The notes below the pieces were generated by a model. The model ran no database searches. It had not been told where the DNA came from and saw only the letters and a list, made by a program, of their open reading frames with translations. A DNA stretch of 64,000 bases from CALOCV01 sp942491955 (lineage in GTDB: Bacteria > Chlamydiota > Chlamydiia > Chlamydiales > CALOCV01), in the NCBI GenBank assembly GCA_942491955.1, contig CALOCV010000031.1:1-64000 (forward strand), given 5' to 3'. The position numbers were made by a program, and so were the translations under genes. Below are positions 1 to 8,423 of this stretch, piece after piece; within the stretch, counting starts at the first letter, position 1; each line of letters begins with the position of its first letter.

Positions 1-278
1 TGCGTAAAATCCGCCAACATGACATGTTCGAGCTCATCTAATTGTTTTTTGATTCTTTCGACGATATAAGGGTGTCGATGGCCATGGAGTGTCACCCACC
101 ACGAGGAGATCGCATCGATGATCTCTCTACCATCGGCCGTCGATAGAACCGCACCCTCTGCTTTTTTGATCGCCAAAGGTTCTTCACAAGTAAGAGCCTG
201 AGTATAGGGGTGCCAAATATTAGACCGATCCTTATCGATCAATGAAGGTGTTCTTTCCAAAAGGGATGTGTTTTCCAT
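1..278 (-). CDS. bioA: Adenosylmethionine-8-amino-7-oxononanoate aminotransferase, N-terminal part
   Basis: This is the start of BioA, the PLP enzyme that uses S-adenosylmethionine to aminate 7-keto-8-aminopelargonate (KAPA) to DAPA in biotin synthesis. The visible product begins MENTSLLERTPSLIDKD and then has the family hallmark RSNIWHPYTQ, followed by a stretch with DGREIIDAISSWW and GHRHPYIVERI, which match the substrate-binding N-terminus of the family. The gene runs off the left edge of the window, so the PLP lysine is not visible. It overlaps the 3' end of bioD by about 40 bases, which suggests translational coupling. It is the last gene seen in a bioB-bioF-bioD-bioA order, as in biotin-producing chlamydiae. 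Start chosen at the ATG just before the conserved region. Confidence 0.93.
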   Translation of the reverse strand, partial: MENTSLLERTPSLIDKDRSNIWHPYTQALTCEEPLAIKKAEGAVLSTADGREIIDAISSWWVTLHGHRHPYIVERIKKQLDELEHVMLADFT

Positions 279-874
279 GATTGGCTATACCTCTTAATGA
301 CATTGGCGTCGATTCTCTCTTCTTCTTGAATCCTTCCCAAAACGGGAAGTTTTGAGTAATCGACAATAAAATTTTCTGAATAGGTGTTTTTAGGTCCGTT
401 AAAGATCAGTCCAAGCGGGCGTATACCGCGATATTTTAGTGCTTCGATGGTCAAAAGGGTGTGATTGATGCTACCAAGATAGTTCCTTGAAACGAGAATC
501 CATGGGAAGTTCCACTTACAAAACACATCGATTGTGACTTCTGTGTGATTCAAAGGAACCAAGACTCCCCCAACCGATTCGATGACCACTCTTTTTCCAC
601 TGGTAGGAGGATTGAGTGCCGACGAGACGGGATCGAGTCCCTCTAAGGATGCAGCGTGATGAGGAGACAACGGTGCAGAAAAATGATAGGCTTCTGGATG
701 ACAAAAGGGCGTTGGTTCTCCAACAAGATGTGGGATTCGATGTGTATCTCTATCTTCTTCTGCTCCGCAGCTTATTGGTTTCCAGTAATCGGCTTGTAAC
801 ATCTTTACAAGAATGGCCGAGACCACCGTCTTTCCTACGCCAGTTCCGATTCCTGCAACAATCAGATTCTTCAT
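239..874 (-). CDS. bioD: Dethiobiotin synthetase
   Basis: BioD closes the ureido ring of dethiobiotin from DAPA, CO2 and ATP in the cytoplasm. The 211-residue product starts MKNLIVAGIGTGVGKT, a P-loop of the BioD type, followed by the conserved YWKPISCG segment (lysine of the KPI motif). Later ESVGGVLVPL matches the family EGAGG region, with S in place of A. The length is close to the family norm of about 220. The ATG overlaps the 3' end of bioF by four bases (ATGA type), and its own end lies inside the start of bioA, so the three reading frames are interlocked in one operon. No regulator (BirA or BioR site) was seen. Confidence 0.95.
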   Translation of the reverse strand: MKNLIVAGIGTGVGKTVVSAILVKMLQADYWKPISCGAEEDRDTHRIPHLVGEPTPFCHPEAYHFSAPLSPHHAASLEGLDPVSSALNPPTSGKRVVIESVGGVLVPLNHTEVTIDVFCKWNFPWILVSRNYLGSINHTLLTIEALKYRGIRPLGLIFNGPKNTYSENFIVDYSKLPVLGRIQEEERIDANVIKRYSQSWKTHPFWKEHLH

Positions 875-2039
875 GCGATAAAGGCGTTTTGATTTTCCGA
901 TGAGAGCTGTTGTAACAACAAATCAACATGCTCATGGGTATTAAAAGCGTGTAAGCAAATGCGAAGGCACTCCCTCCCTTTGCGCACTGTTGGCGTCTTG
1001 ATCGATCGCACATCGATACCAGCGAGCTTTAGACGGGTCGCTATCTCGTCTGCTTCACGGCTCGTTCTTACTGGAACGGATTGAATGGGCGTTTCTGTCG
1101 TCTTGATCGGGAGATGGAGGCTTTGGACTTTCTTTCGAAAATATTGGATCAAATGATGGAGATGTTCCCTCTCTTTTTGTCCCTTTTCTAAGTGTTCATA
1201 GACAGACATGATGGAGACATAGCTGTGTAGAGGAAAGGCCGTCGTGTAAATGAACGGTCTGGAAAAATTGATCAAAAATTCCCGCAATAACGCGCTTCCC
1301 ACGACGACAGCACCGTGTGTACCAAGAGCTTTTCCAAACGTATGCACGCGGGCAAACACGCTCTTCTCCAGCCCGAGTTGTACGACCAATCCTTCCCCTT
1401 TTGCCCCTAACACTCCTGTTGCATGTGCCTCATCGACAATAAGATGTGCAGAATATTGCTCCGTAAGACGACAGATTTCCACAAGAGGAGCAAGATCTCC
1501 ATCCATTGAGTAGAGAGATTCAACACAAACAAAGACTTTTTTATGCGAAGAAGAGGCCTTTTTGAGTTGTATCTCTAATTGATGGACATCGTTATGGCGA
1601 AAAAGAAGGGTACGCGCTCCACTTAATTTCACCCCTTCCCATGTCGATGCATGCACCTGAGAATCGATGATAAAACAATCGGCGCGTCCCGCAATGCAGG
1701 AGAGAAGGCCGATATTTGCAACGTAGCCAGAATTAAAAAGCAAACTCGATTCGGCTCGATGAAAGCGCGCAATCTTCTCTCTAGATGTTCTACATAATCT
1801 CTATTTCCCGTCAGTAGGCGCGATCCTGTAGAACCAACATGGGGACGAATTCCATCGTCACTCACCAATTTCTGATACTCTGCATCGATTTTTTGGCTCA
1901 ATTCGATGGATCTTGCCAACCCTAAGTAATCGTTAGAAGTCAGATCGATCAAGCTTCCATCTTCTCTTGAGAGGAACCTTTTATTTCCTTCTTGTTCTCT
2001 TTTTTCCAAAGCAGCTTGCAGAAAATGTTCATCATTCAC
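871..2039 (-). pseudogene. bioF: 8-amino-7-oxononanoate synthase, single-base frameshift
   Basis: BioF is the PLP enzyme that condenses pimeloyl thioester with alanine to give KAPA. The N-terminal part (LTSNDYLGLARS, then GSTGSRLLTGNRDYVEHLE) is in one frame, and the rest (LLFNSGYVANIG, IVDEAHATGVLG, THGAVVVGS) is in another. The switch lies at a three-A run at 1762-1764 (plus strand). With one more A the protein would read through as RAFHRAESSLLFNSGY, the expected family sequence. The PLP lysine region (TFGKALGTHG) is intact. The start is taken as GTG at 2039 (reads MNDEHFLQAALEK), because no stop separates it from the bioB reading frame upstream. Whether the indel is genuine decay or a sequencing error cannot be told here; similar homopolymer indels occur in other genes of the window. 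Confidence 0.85.
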
Positions 2040-3016
2040 AGATTGCTGAGAAGCCAGAGGCGTTTTTTTGCCTGCTAGTTTAGGTTCCAGTTGCAAAATG
2101 CGCAGGAGCTCCTCGTCAGAATCCAAGGCTCTATTCGGAGCGGTCAGCAATTTTTCTCCAATGAATATCGAATTAGCGCCCGCTAAAAGCACAAACTCTG
2201 CTCTGCATGCGTCATCTTTTCCCTTCCTGCGGCAATGCGCACCATCGATGTTGGCATAGCAATGCGACAAACGGCAATCGTCCGTAAGAGATCCCACACC
2301 GATGTCGGTTTCTGTTCTCCAAGAGGAGTGCCTTGTATGGGAACGAGTCGGTTAATAGGTACAGACTCCGGATGAGGATTAAAAGAGGCGAGTGTTTGTA
2401 TGAGGCGGATGCGATCTTCTATTTCCTCCCCTAGACCAATGATTCCTCCGCAACACACCGATACATTGGCATCACGCACTGCTGCAAGAGTATGTAGGCG
2501 ATCGAGATAGGTTCTTGTCGTAATGATTTTTTTGTAATAGCGATCGGAGGTGTCGAGATTGTGGTTATAGGCATAAAGACCGGCTTGCTTCAACTTTTTT
2601 GCTTGTTCATCTGTCAACATGCCAAGAGTACAGCACACCTCGAGCCCCATGGCATCGATCGCTTGCACCATCTTGAGAATCGTTTCAAATTGCTGATTGT
2701 TGCGCACTTTTCTCCACGCTGCTCCCAAGCAAATTCTCGAAGACCCTTTCTCCTTGGCATCGCGAGCGCGTTGCATCACCTCTTCGATGTCCATCAAAGG
2801 CTCTGCCATGACATCTGTCTGATAGCGCGAAGACTGTGCACAGTATTTGCAATCTTCACTACACCCTCCTGTCTTGACAGAGACCAAATGGCATAGCTGC
2901 ACTTCTCGTGCATTGTGATGTTTTCGATGCACATGTGAGGCACGATAGATCAAATCGAGAAGGGGTTCTTTGTAAAGTGCTCTTAGCTCTTCTAATGTCC
3001 AATCGTGCTTTGCCAT
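2040..3016 (-). pseudogene. bioB: Biotin synthase, single-base frameshift near the C-terminus
   Basis: BioB is the radical-SAM enzyme that inserts sulfur into dethiobiotin. The product has the SAM cluster motif CSEDCKYCAQSS (CxxxCxxC), CLGAAW, YNHNLDTS and RLVPIQGTPL, all family marks. The main frame stops after EQSLCF at 2183, but the next frame continues with LAGANSIFIGEKLLTAPN, exactly the expected C-terminus. Adding one base to the A4 run at 2185-2188 would restore it. The corrected frame then runs without a stop into bioF, so either there is a BioB-BioF fusion or a second indel near the T7 run at 2063-2069. Two adjacent ATGs follow a GGAGG; the second, at 3016, has the better spacing. 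Confidence 0.87.
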
Positions 3017-3041
3017 CATGCCTCCAAACAAAAAAATAAAG

Positions 3042-3206
3042 GAGGCTGTTGCAAAACTATCCGCCTGATTGATTTTCGAGCGATTTTGCTGAGATTGAAC
3101 ATTTGATGTAAATCCACATACTCCTAAGAGTAGGGGGTTTATATCAAATGCTCCAAGATCAGTGAAAGCGCTCAAAAGCGATCGGCGGGAGTTTTGCAAC
3201 AGCCTC
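3042..3206. mobile_element. Foldback (MITE-like) element, family A, copy 1
   Basis: A 165-bp imperfect palindrome. The terminal inverted repeats read GAGGCTGTTGCAAAACT and its reverse complement, and most of the interior also pairs arm to arm. It is flanked on both sides by AAAG, a likely 4-bp (or AAG, 3-bp) target duplication. A related copy lies at 49687-49850. No coding capacity. It sits just upstream of bioB and may carry or interrupt the bioB promoter. Confidence 0.85.
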
Positions 3207-3244
3207 AAAGGCTTGAGACTATCACAAACTGCAATAGACGACAA

Positions 3245-3892
3245 TTATAGGTGGTGGTTGGCACTGACTTTTTCTAATGAATCAATGTCCAAACCTGCAA
3301 TCAGTGACAAGTTTTTGTTAATCTTATCCATCGGCCAATTCCACCAAGCAATGCGAAGCAAGCGATCGATGGTTTTATCATCAAAGCGCATTTTAACGAC
3401 TTTTGCAGGGTTACCAGCAACAATGGAATAGGGAGGAACATCTTTTACGACAACGGCCCTTGTAGCAATAATAGCCCCATCGCCGATCGTCACTCCTCCT
3501 TTGACGAGGGAATCATATCCAAACCACACGTCGTTACCCACAATGATGTCTCCTTTCGTGGGGAGATCGGCAATGCTATAAACAGACTCCCAGCCATTTT
3601 GAAAGATGGGAAAGGGAAAAGTGCTGATTGCATCTAGTTTATGGTCGCCCGTCATGATGAAACGTGTCTCTGCAGCGATGGCACAAAATTTCCCGATAAT
3701 GAGTTTCACTTTCGTAAAATCATAATTGTAAAGGACGTTGTATTCTTCAAAACGTTCGGGGCCATTTCTTCGATCGTCGAAGTAGGTGTATTCACCCACG
3801 ATGATGTTGGGTGCTTTGACAAAAGGTTTTAAAAAAACTAACTTCTCGTATCCTTCCATGGGATAAATGGAATGGGGATTGGGACCTATCAT
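3245..3892 (-). CDS. Vat-like xenobiotic O-acetyltransferase (hexapeptide repeat)
   Basis: A 215-residue left-handed beta-helix acetyltransferase of the CatB/Vat group, which transfers acetyl from acetyl-CoA to streptogramin A or chloramphenicol-type substrates. Starting at MIGPNPHSIYP it follows the Vat pattern: GPNP..YP near the N-terminus, KPF, VGEYTY, IGKFCAIA, a catalytic-type His in MTGDHK, FPFPIFQNGWE, the repeats IIVGNDVWFGYDSLVKGG and VTIGDGAIIATRAVV, and the end AGNPAKVV with WWNWP. The ATG at 3892 is chosen because the longer reading would overlap the LRR gene and adds nothing conserved. It is the last gene of a packed six-gene set. The true substrate cannot be told from sequence, and resistance is an inference. 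Confidence 0.85.
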   Translation of the reverse strand: MIGPNPHSIYPMEGYEKLVFLKPFVKAPNIIVGEYTYFDDRRNGPERFEEYNVLYNYDFTKVKLIIGKFCAIAAETRFIMTGDHKLDAISTFPFPIFQNGWESVYSIADLPTKGDIIVGNDVWFGYDSLVKGGVTIGDGAIIATRAVVVKDVPPYSIVAGNPAKVVKMRFDDKTIDRLLRIAWWNWPMDKINKNLSLIAGLDIDSLEKVSANHHL

Positions 3893-3918
3893 ATCAAAAC
3901 TCGCAGTATGTATGATTA

Positions 3919-4857
3919 TTAAACAAAAACCGTACACCCTCTCTCTTTTAATCGCATGAGCCAATGCGGTCGTTCTAAAAACTTATTCAGCCTGACATCG
4001 AGTTTTTCCAAATGGGTGAGATGTTGAATGGTCGAAGGAAGCACCGTCAAGTTGTTGTCTCTTAGATCCAAAAATCGAAGAGATGACAAGGCTCCTACGG
4101 ATTCGGGAATCGCTGTCAAATGATTGCCTCGTACATTCAGATCGGTTAGGGCCTTTAGTTCTCCTATGCCATCGGGTAGCACTGTCAGCTCGTTATTTTC
4201 CAAGTCGAGCTTCCTTACATCTTTTAAATCTTTGATGGAATGGGGTAGAGTCACTAAACGATTGTTCATCGCATGCAATTCTTTGAGTGCTTTTAAGTTG
4301 CCTATCGAATCGGGTAAGTGTTCGAGTTGGTTTTTATAGATCCTTAGTTCGATTAAAGATTCCAGGGTTCCTAAGGTTTCGGGAAGAGTAACAAACTGAT
4401 TATAAGAGAGATTCAAATAGATAAGCCGGGTGAATCCTGTAAAAGATTGAGGCAATGCGCTGAGTTCATTGCCACCAAGATAAAGAAATTGGAGCCCTTT
4501 TAATTCCCCCATCGCCCCAGGTAGTATTTGAAGCCGATTGTGTTGAATATCCCATGTGTGCAGGTTCTGCATGGTGCCAATCTTTTCGGAAAGATGTCTG
4601 ATTTGATTGCAACTGACATTGACGGATTCTAAATGTGACATCTCAAAAAACCAATCGGGAAGATCTGTGAGATGGTTGTGATACAGACTCAAACTTTTCA
4701 AATGTTTGCATTGACAAAGAGATTTGGGGAGTTGACGAATGTGATTGCTATCCAGATACAGTGTTTCTGAATCTTCTGTAGAAAACATTTCCTCGGGAAC
4801 AGAAACGAGTTGTTGTGAGGACAAATCCACTGTGTGCAAAATCTTAGCAGATTTCAT
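3919..4857 (-). CDS. Leucine-rich repeat protein
   Basis: A protein of about 312 residues made almost wholly of tandem LRR units of about 23 residues with the pattern LPxxIxxLxxLxxLxLxxNxL (for example LPDSIGNLKALKELHAMNN and LPDGIGELKALTDLNVRGN). At least ten units are visible, of the plant/bacterial small LRR type. There is no signal peptide or transmembrane segment. The start at 4857 gives a 4-bp ATGA overlap with the upstream acetyltransferase stop, better than the ATG five codons earlier. LRR proteins of this kind in host-associated bacteria often bind proteins and some are secreted effectors. Here its place inside a run of small-molecule acetyltransferases is unexpected. Function unknown. 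Confidence 0.9.
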   Translation of the reverse strand: MKSAKILHTVDLSSQQLVSVPEEMFSTEDSETLYLDSNHIRQLPKSLCQCKHLKSLSLYHNHLTDLPDWFFEMSHLESVNVSCNQIRHLSEKIGTMQNLHTWDIQHNRLQILPGAMGELKGLQFLYLGGNELSALPQSFTGFTRLIYLNLSYNQFVTLPETLGTLESLIELRIYKNQLEHLPDSIGNLKALKELHAMNNRLVTLPHSIKDLKDVRKLDLENNELTVLPDGIGELKALTDLNVRGNHLTAIPESVGALSSLRFLDLRDNNLTVLPSTIQHLTHLEKLDVRLNKFLERPHWLMRLKERGCTVFV

Positions 4858-5405
4858 AGTGATCTTTTCCACTCATCTTTTCGTAAGCGGTAGAGTACAT
4901 GGCGTCTTAATGGATGATCTAACTTTGGCATATCAAAGTCGTCTTCAGAATTGTGGTGCATCCCTAGTTTTTCCATAATTCTTATCGAACGTTCATTCAC
5001 TTTTGTCGTACAAGCCACAATTTCCTCTAAACCAAGAACATCAAAACCATATTGAAGAACTGCTTTAGCACCTTCTGTTGCATAACCTTTGCCCCAATGA
5101 TCGTACGATAATCTCCAAGCAATTTCCACAGCAGCTATGGGATCTAAATAGGACAATCCAATAAATCCAATAAAATCGTCTCCATCGATGACGGAAACTG
5201 CCCAAAAACCCCATCCATTTTTTGCGATATTCTCAGCAATCTGTAAAGCCTGTTCATTGCTCTGTTCTTTGTTAAGGATTCTTGGGAAGAATTCTCGTAC
5301 TCGAGGATCAGCATTGAGCTTTGCAAAAGGAGCAAAATCTTTTTTCTTCCAGGGACGCAAGATCAAGCGATCGGTGCGAATGTTGTGTTTATCGCTGTCT
5401 TTCAC
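4854..5405 (-). CDS. GNAT acetyltransferase, RimJ/RimL type
   Basis: A 183-residue GCN5-related N-acetyltransferase. It opens with TDRLILRPWKKKDF, the classic start of the RimJ/RimL (Acetyltransf_3) group, and has the acetyl-CoA site as WGKGYATEGAKAVLQYGF (motif A, Q/RxxGxG/A), then ERSIRIMEKLGM (motif B). Substrates of this group range from ribosomal protein N-termini to small amines. Its ATG overlaps the stop of the AAC(6')-like gene by 4 bp and its end overlaps the LRR start by 4 bp, so it is translationally coupled on both sides. Confidence 0.9.
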   Translation of the reverse strand: MKDSDKHNIRTDRLILRPWKKKDFAPFAKLNADPRVREFFPRILNKEQSNEQALQIAENIAKNGWGFWAVSVIDGDDFIGFIGLSYLDPIAAVEIAWRLSYDHWGKGYATEGAKAVLQYGFDVLGLEEIVACTTKVNERSIRIMEKLGMHHNSEDDFDMPKLDHPLRRHVLYRLRKDEWKRSL

Positions 5406-5917
5406 TCATTCACCATTTCCATGATTTGTACGAGACATACTCCATCGTGCGCCTTCTTAACAAAGCGAAAGCCCACTTTTTCATAACATCGAATGGCGCG
5501 TTTGTTATCGCAACTGGGATCGATAACAAGGCGCTTGATTTCCGGTTTTTGCAACAACATCGCACTGAATTGCTTCAAAGCTTCCGTACCATATCCCTTA
5601 TCCAGATAATCCTCATCACCAATGAATAGATCGATAGAAACAGATCCCTTGGATTCATCTTTTAAAGGACCTGTTGGCTGGGGATGGATGGTGCGATAAG
5701 CATGAAGATCGGAATAGACGATATAACCAATGGGATGATCCCCGTCAAAGATGATAAAGGGGTAATCATACCCATTCCCCTCCACTTTGGATTGGATGTA
5801 TTCGACAGGCTCGTATCCATTGAGAAACCACGTGTTTTTGACGTGTTCTTTCTCTGCCCATTGATGATAGAGCGGAATGAATGCTTCTGTAAATGGTTGA
5901 ATCGAAACTTTTTCCAT
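5402..5917 (-). CDS. GNAT acetyltransferase resembling aminoglycoside 6'-N-acetyltransferase
   Basis: A 171-residue GNAT protein with the features of the AAC(6')/AacA4 type: an N-terminal HQWAEKEHVKNTW segment, IGYIVYSD, then SIDLFIGDEDYLDKGYGTE with the acetyl-CoA loop, KRLVIDPSCDNKRAI and CYEKVGF. The D.FIG...GKGYG and IDP....RAI...EK.GF pattern is that of enzymes acetylating aminoglycosides on the 6' amino group. Resistance activity is an inference. Its ATG shares a base with the stop of the upstream GNAT (TAATG), and its end overlaps the next gene by 4 bp. Confidence 0.87.
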   Translation of the reverse strand: MEKVSIQPFTEAFIPLYHQWAEKEHVKNTWFLNGYEPVEYIQSKVEGNGYDYPFIIFDGDHPIGYIVYSDLHAYRTIHPQPTGPLKDESKGSVSIDLFIGDEDYLDKGYGTEALKQFSAMLLQKPEIKRLVIDPSCDNKRAIRCYEKVGFRFVKKAHDGVCLVQIMEMVNE

Positions 5918-6393
5918 TACGTTTCTCTCATTGCATCGTCGATTTGGATACGAAGAATAGGAAGTTCTCTTTTTTTACCGTCAAGGTCATAAATTCTTTG
6001 TCCTACTGTTTTAGCACCCATACGCACATAAAAAGGATAAGCATTTGGATCGGATTCCCATTCCACAAATTGAGCTTTTAAAGAAAATGCTATTTGAAGC
6101 ATGTGCTGGAATAGCGCTCTACCAATGCCTTTGCCCATCGCTTCGGGTTTAACCCAAAAACCCTCAAGAATGAGTTTTGGAGGCGTCCCTTCTAATCCAT
6201 AAAATCCCAATAACTCGTTATTTTTATTGATCACCTTAAAAATGCGATTGTTTTGAAGTAACTCAGGTTTAACCGTTATTTCTTCTGTCCAAATCTCCAA
6301 ATAATGTTTTGGATATCCCCATGAAGCTTTAGCAGCAAAAGCAAGAGCATTTAGCTCTTCAATATCTTCTCTCGTAGCAGGTAAAGTGTGCAT
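5917..6393 (-). CDS. GNAT acetyltransferase
   Basis: A 158-residue single-domain GNAT protein. It shows GFYGLEG, then ILEGFWVKPEAMGKGIGRALFQHML (beta-4 and the acetyl-CoA pyrophosphate loop MGKGIG), WESDPNAYPFYVRMGA (motif B) and an end with LPILRIQID. The start at MHTLPATREDIEEL is chosen, since the family usually starts with a short strand followed by DIEEL. Reading further upstream would run into the adenylyltransferase gene. Substrate unknown. It lies in the same operon as the ANT(6)-like and AAC(6')-like genes. Confidence 0.87.
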   Translation of the reverse strand: MHTLPATREDIEELNALAFAAKASWGYPKHYLEIWTEEITVKPELLQNNRIFKVINKNNELLGFYGLEGTPPKLILEGFWVKPEAMGKGIGRALFQHMLQIAFSLKAQFVEWESDPNAYPFYVRMGAKTVGQRIYDLDGKKRELPILRIQIDDAMRET

Positions 6394-6418
6394 CAAAATG
6401 GCCGATTCCCTTTGTTCC

Positions 6419-7255
6419 CTAACTCCCCTCTCCCATCGTCTCCTGGATAAATCCATTCAATGACTTTTCAACATCATTGGGATACCTATATTGTAACAGC
6501 CCTGCCGTTTCTTGCCCTAGCTGGCTAAACAATGTGAGGGTTGCTGTTAACGCATTTTGAATATCCTTTTGATCAAAATGAGCAAAACACGATTGAAGAG
6601 CACCCCATGTCGATGGATCTACCCACGTTTGCATTTTCTTTCCAAGATGCTGTGTTGGATAATTCCACTCGTGCTTTGCCTGCTCGTTCCACTCGATCAT
6701 CTTAAGAAGCAGATCGTAAATTCCGTTCATTCGAAACTTGACCGACCAAAGATCGCCTCGTTTTAGATACTTGGCTACATGATAGGCTTCAAACCAAAAC
6801 TCTTCGACAAGATCACAAAATTCTTTTTCGGATGGTGGGCATTGAGTGAAACATCTTGTTGGCTTGGGCATCCCTTGAGTATGTCCGCCCTTGTCAAGGA
6901 GCACTTCGTACCCTGCATCATACATCGGAGGCAACCGATTTGTGCCAATAAGTTCCTCAAGCACATCCATCGCATAAAACGTTAAATCCACTTTTATACC
7001 TGGCTCATAAATGATAAGACGCGTGGGATATTCTTGATCATTATAAGAGATGCTCAAAGGGAGACAAATCCACACATCACCCATACGGCTTTGCCAGCGA
7101 TCACTTTCTGTAAAAGGGGTCGGCGATGTGCAGAAAACGGAAATATCGTAATCGGACAACGCATCAGATGCGCCTCGAATAACCCTAGATCCTACTAATA
7201 TTAGAGATCGGATGGCATCTTCGCCATTTGCCCAATCGATTATCTTATCGAGCAT
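6419..7255 (-). CDS. Aminoglycoside 6-adenylyltransferase-like nucleotidyltransferase
   Basis: A 278-residue protein of the streptomycin adenylyltransferase family (AadE/AadK/ANT(6), PF04439). The nucleotidyltransferase motif is LVGSRVIRG...LSDYDISVF (G-S then D-x-D), with a third acidic residue in KVDLTFYAMD. The C-terminal helical part (FWFEAYHVAKYLKRGDLWSVKFRMNG) matches the family segment that holds the aminoglycoside. These enzymes transfer AMP to the 6-hydroxyl of streptomycin. Several ANT(6)-like proteins in non-producers have no proven role, so resistance is inferred. It appears to be the first gene of the six-gene minus-strand group; no clear promoter was seen because a foldback element sits directly upstream. 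Confidence 0.88.
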   Translation of the reverse strand: MLDKIIDWANGEDAIRSLILVGSRVIRGASDALSDYDISVFCTSPTPFTESDRWQSRMGDVWICLPLSISYNDQEYPTRLIIYEPGIKVDLTFYAMDVLEELIGTNRLPPMYDAGYEVLLDKGGHTQGMPKPTRCFTQCPPSEKEFCDLVEEFWFEAYHVAKYLKRGDLWSVKFRMNGIYDLLLKMIEWNEQAKHEWNYPTQHLGKKMQTWVDPSTWGALQSCFAHFDQKDIQNALTATLTLFSQLGQETAGLLQYRYPNDVEKSLNGFIQETMGEGS

Positions 7256-7292
7256 TTTATCGTTATGAACTCCAAAGTGCGAGACGGTCTTT

Positions 7293-7455
7293 ATACCATT
7301 TATCAGAAATAACCTTGAAAATTTTTCTAGCTTGGCGGCGATCTTTTGATCGATCCCTTCTCACTCATATTTAATAATATGAGTTTCGAAACGATCGTCA
7401 AAATCCAGCTCGCTAATCCAGGTAAATTTTCAAGGTTATTTCTGATAAATGGTAT
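7293..7455. mobile_element. Foldback (MITE-like) element, family B, copy 1
   Basis: A 163-bp foldback with ends ATACCATTTATCAGAAATAA and the reverse complement. The interior also pairs (for example CTCATAT with ATATGAG near the centre). A short relative of 58 bp is at 54395-54452. The ends begin with ATACC, as in family C, and a TA target duplication is possible but cannot be told apart from the repeat. It lies just upstream of the ANT(6)-like gene, so it marks the outer border of the resistance-like cluster. Confidence 0.82.
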
Positions 7456-7513
7456 TAATGTAATTTTCCATCGTTCGGGGTGGTTTATCTAAAATTTCCT
7501 CCACGGCAATCGC

Positions 7514-8350
7514 CTACCAGTTAAGCTTGATGCCTAGCAATTCTTCCAATTGCCGGTTATAAGGTTCATACCTCTTCTCAAGCATTTTTTTGGTTTTAGG
7601 ATTGATAGGAGGCATTCCCTGAAAACCCTTATTTCTGTGAATTAATGGGATGGGATAATGTTCTAATCCCAAGAATTCAAAGATCTTATTCAAGGTTTTT
7701 TGATGATCTTTTTTCAATTCGTCCATCGTCAAAATGAGAATTTGTTCGCGTGGAAAAAACTGAAACCATCTTTCCAGTTGTTCCGCATATTTACCACGAC
7801 TAAACCAAGAATGCATTCGATGTTTTGGATGATTAAAATTTGGATTTTCTAACATTTCATTAGTAGCAAAATCGATCCATTGCTCTTCCATTGCCAATGC
7901 TTCTTCGAAAGAGAGCTCCCCTTTTTTTCCGTATATCATTAGGTAATGTGAATAAGCACGGGAGACGGGTTCACGCAAAATAGCGATAATTTTACACGAT
8001 GGACATGTCGTAAAAACGCGTTCTGGTACCCAAGGGTGGAAAATGTAATAAGGGGACTTTTCGCCAACAAGTAATTTCTTGCGATCCACAGCTGGGAATT
8101 GCTTCTTGTACCATTCCATACCTTTGTCAAACTGCAAGTCAAAAAAATGGATTTCATGGAGAGGGAATCTTGTAATTTGTGGATGTTGTTGCATCATAAA
8201 ATGAAGGGCGGTTGTTCCTGCTTTAGCGGCGCCGATAATAATGTAATCTGGAGCCCATTTATCTTCGGCAGTATGACCACGAACTGTAAGAGGGTAAATT
8301 AAATGGATCGCAAGCGAAAACAAACGAACGCAGTGGAAAAAAAATTTCAT
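7514..8350 (-). CDS. Sulfotransferase with N-terminal signal or anchor
   Basis: A 278-residue PAPS-dependent sulfotransferase of the heparan-sulfate N-sulfotransferase-like type. The 5'-phosphosulfate loop is IIIGAAKAGTTALHF and the 3'-phosphate site is ILREPVSRAYSHYL; GEKSPYYIF and the final RHxN-like part (LIHRNKGFQ) also fit. Residues 1-20 are hydrophobic (FFHCVRLFSLAIHLIYPL), which suggests a signal peptide or membrane anchor, so the enzyme may act outside the cytoplasm. The ATG has GAGG four bases upstream. No sulfate-activation genes are visible, so a host source of PAPS is possible but unproven. Confidence 0.88.
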   Translation of the reverse strand: MKFFFHCVRLFSLAIHLIYPLTVRGHTAEDKWAPDYIIIGAAKAGTTALHFMMQQHPQITRFPLHEIHFFDLQFDKGMEWYKKQFPAVDRKKLLVGEKSPYYIFHPWVPERVFTTCPSCKIIAILREPVSRAYSHYLMIYGKKGELSFEEALAMEEQWIDFATNEMLENPNFNHPKHRMHSWFSRGKYAEQLERWFQFFPREQILILTMDELKKDHQKTLNKIFEFLGLEHYPIPLIHRNKGFQGMPPINPKTKKMLEKRYEPYNRQLEELLGIKLNW

Positions 8351-8423
8351 AAAACCTCTATTTTGAGGATCGTTTTACACTTATTCCGCTCATTATATTC
8401 ATGGTGACTAAAAATTCCATCTG

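Noticed and set aside
3893..3964. Longer N-terminus for the Vat-like acetyltransferase
   Set aside because: It would overlap the LRR gene by 46 bases and adds residues not found in the family, which starts with MxGPNP.
7293..7455. The family B palindrome as a plain terminator
   Set aside because: It is far longer than a terminator, has paired arms over its whole length and a deleted relative elsewhere, so a mobile element fits better.
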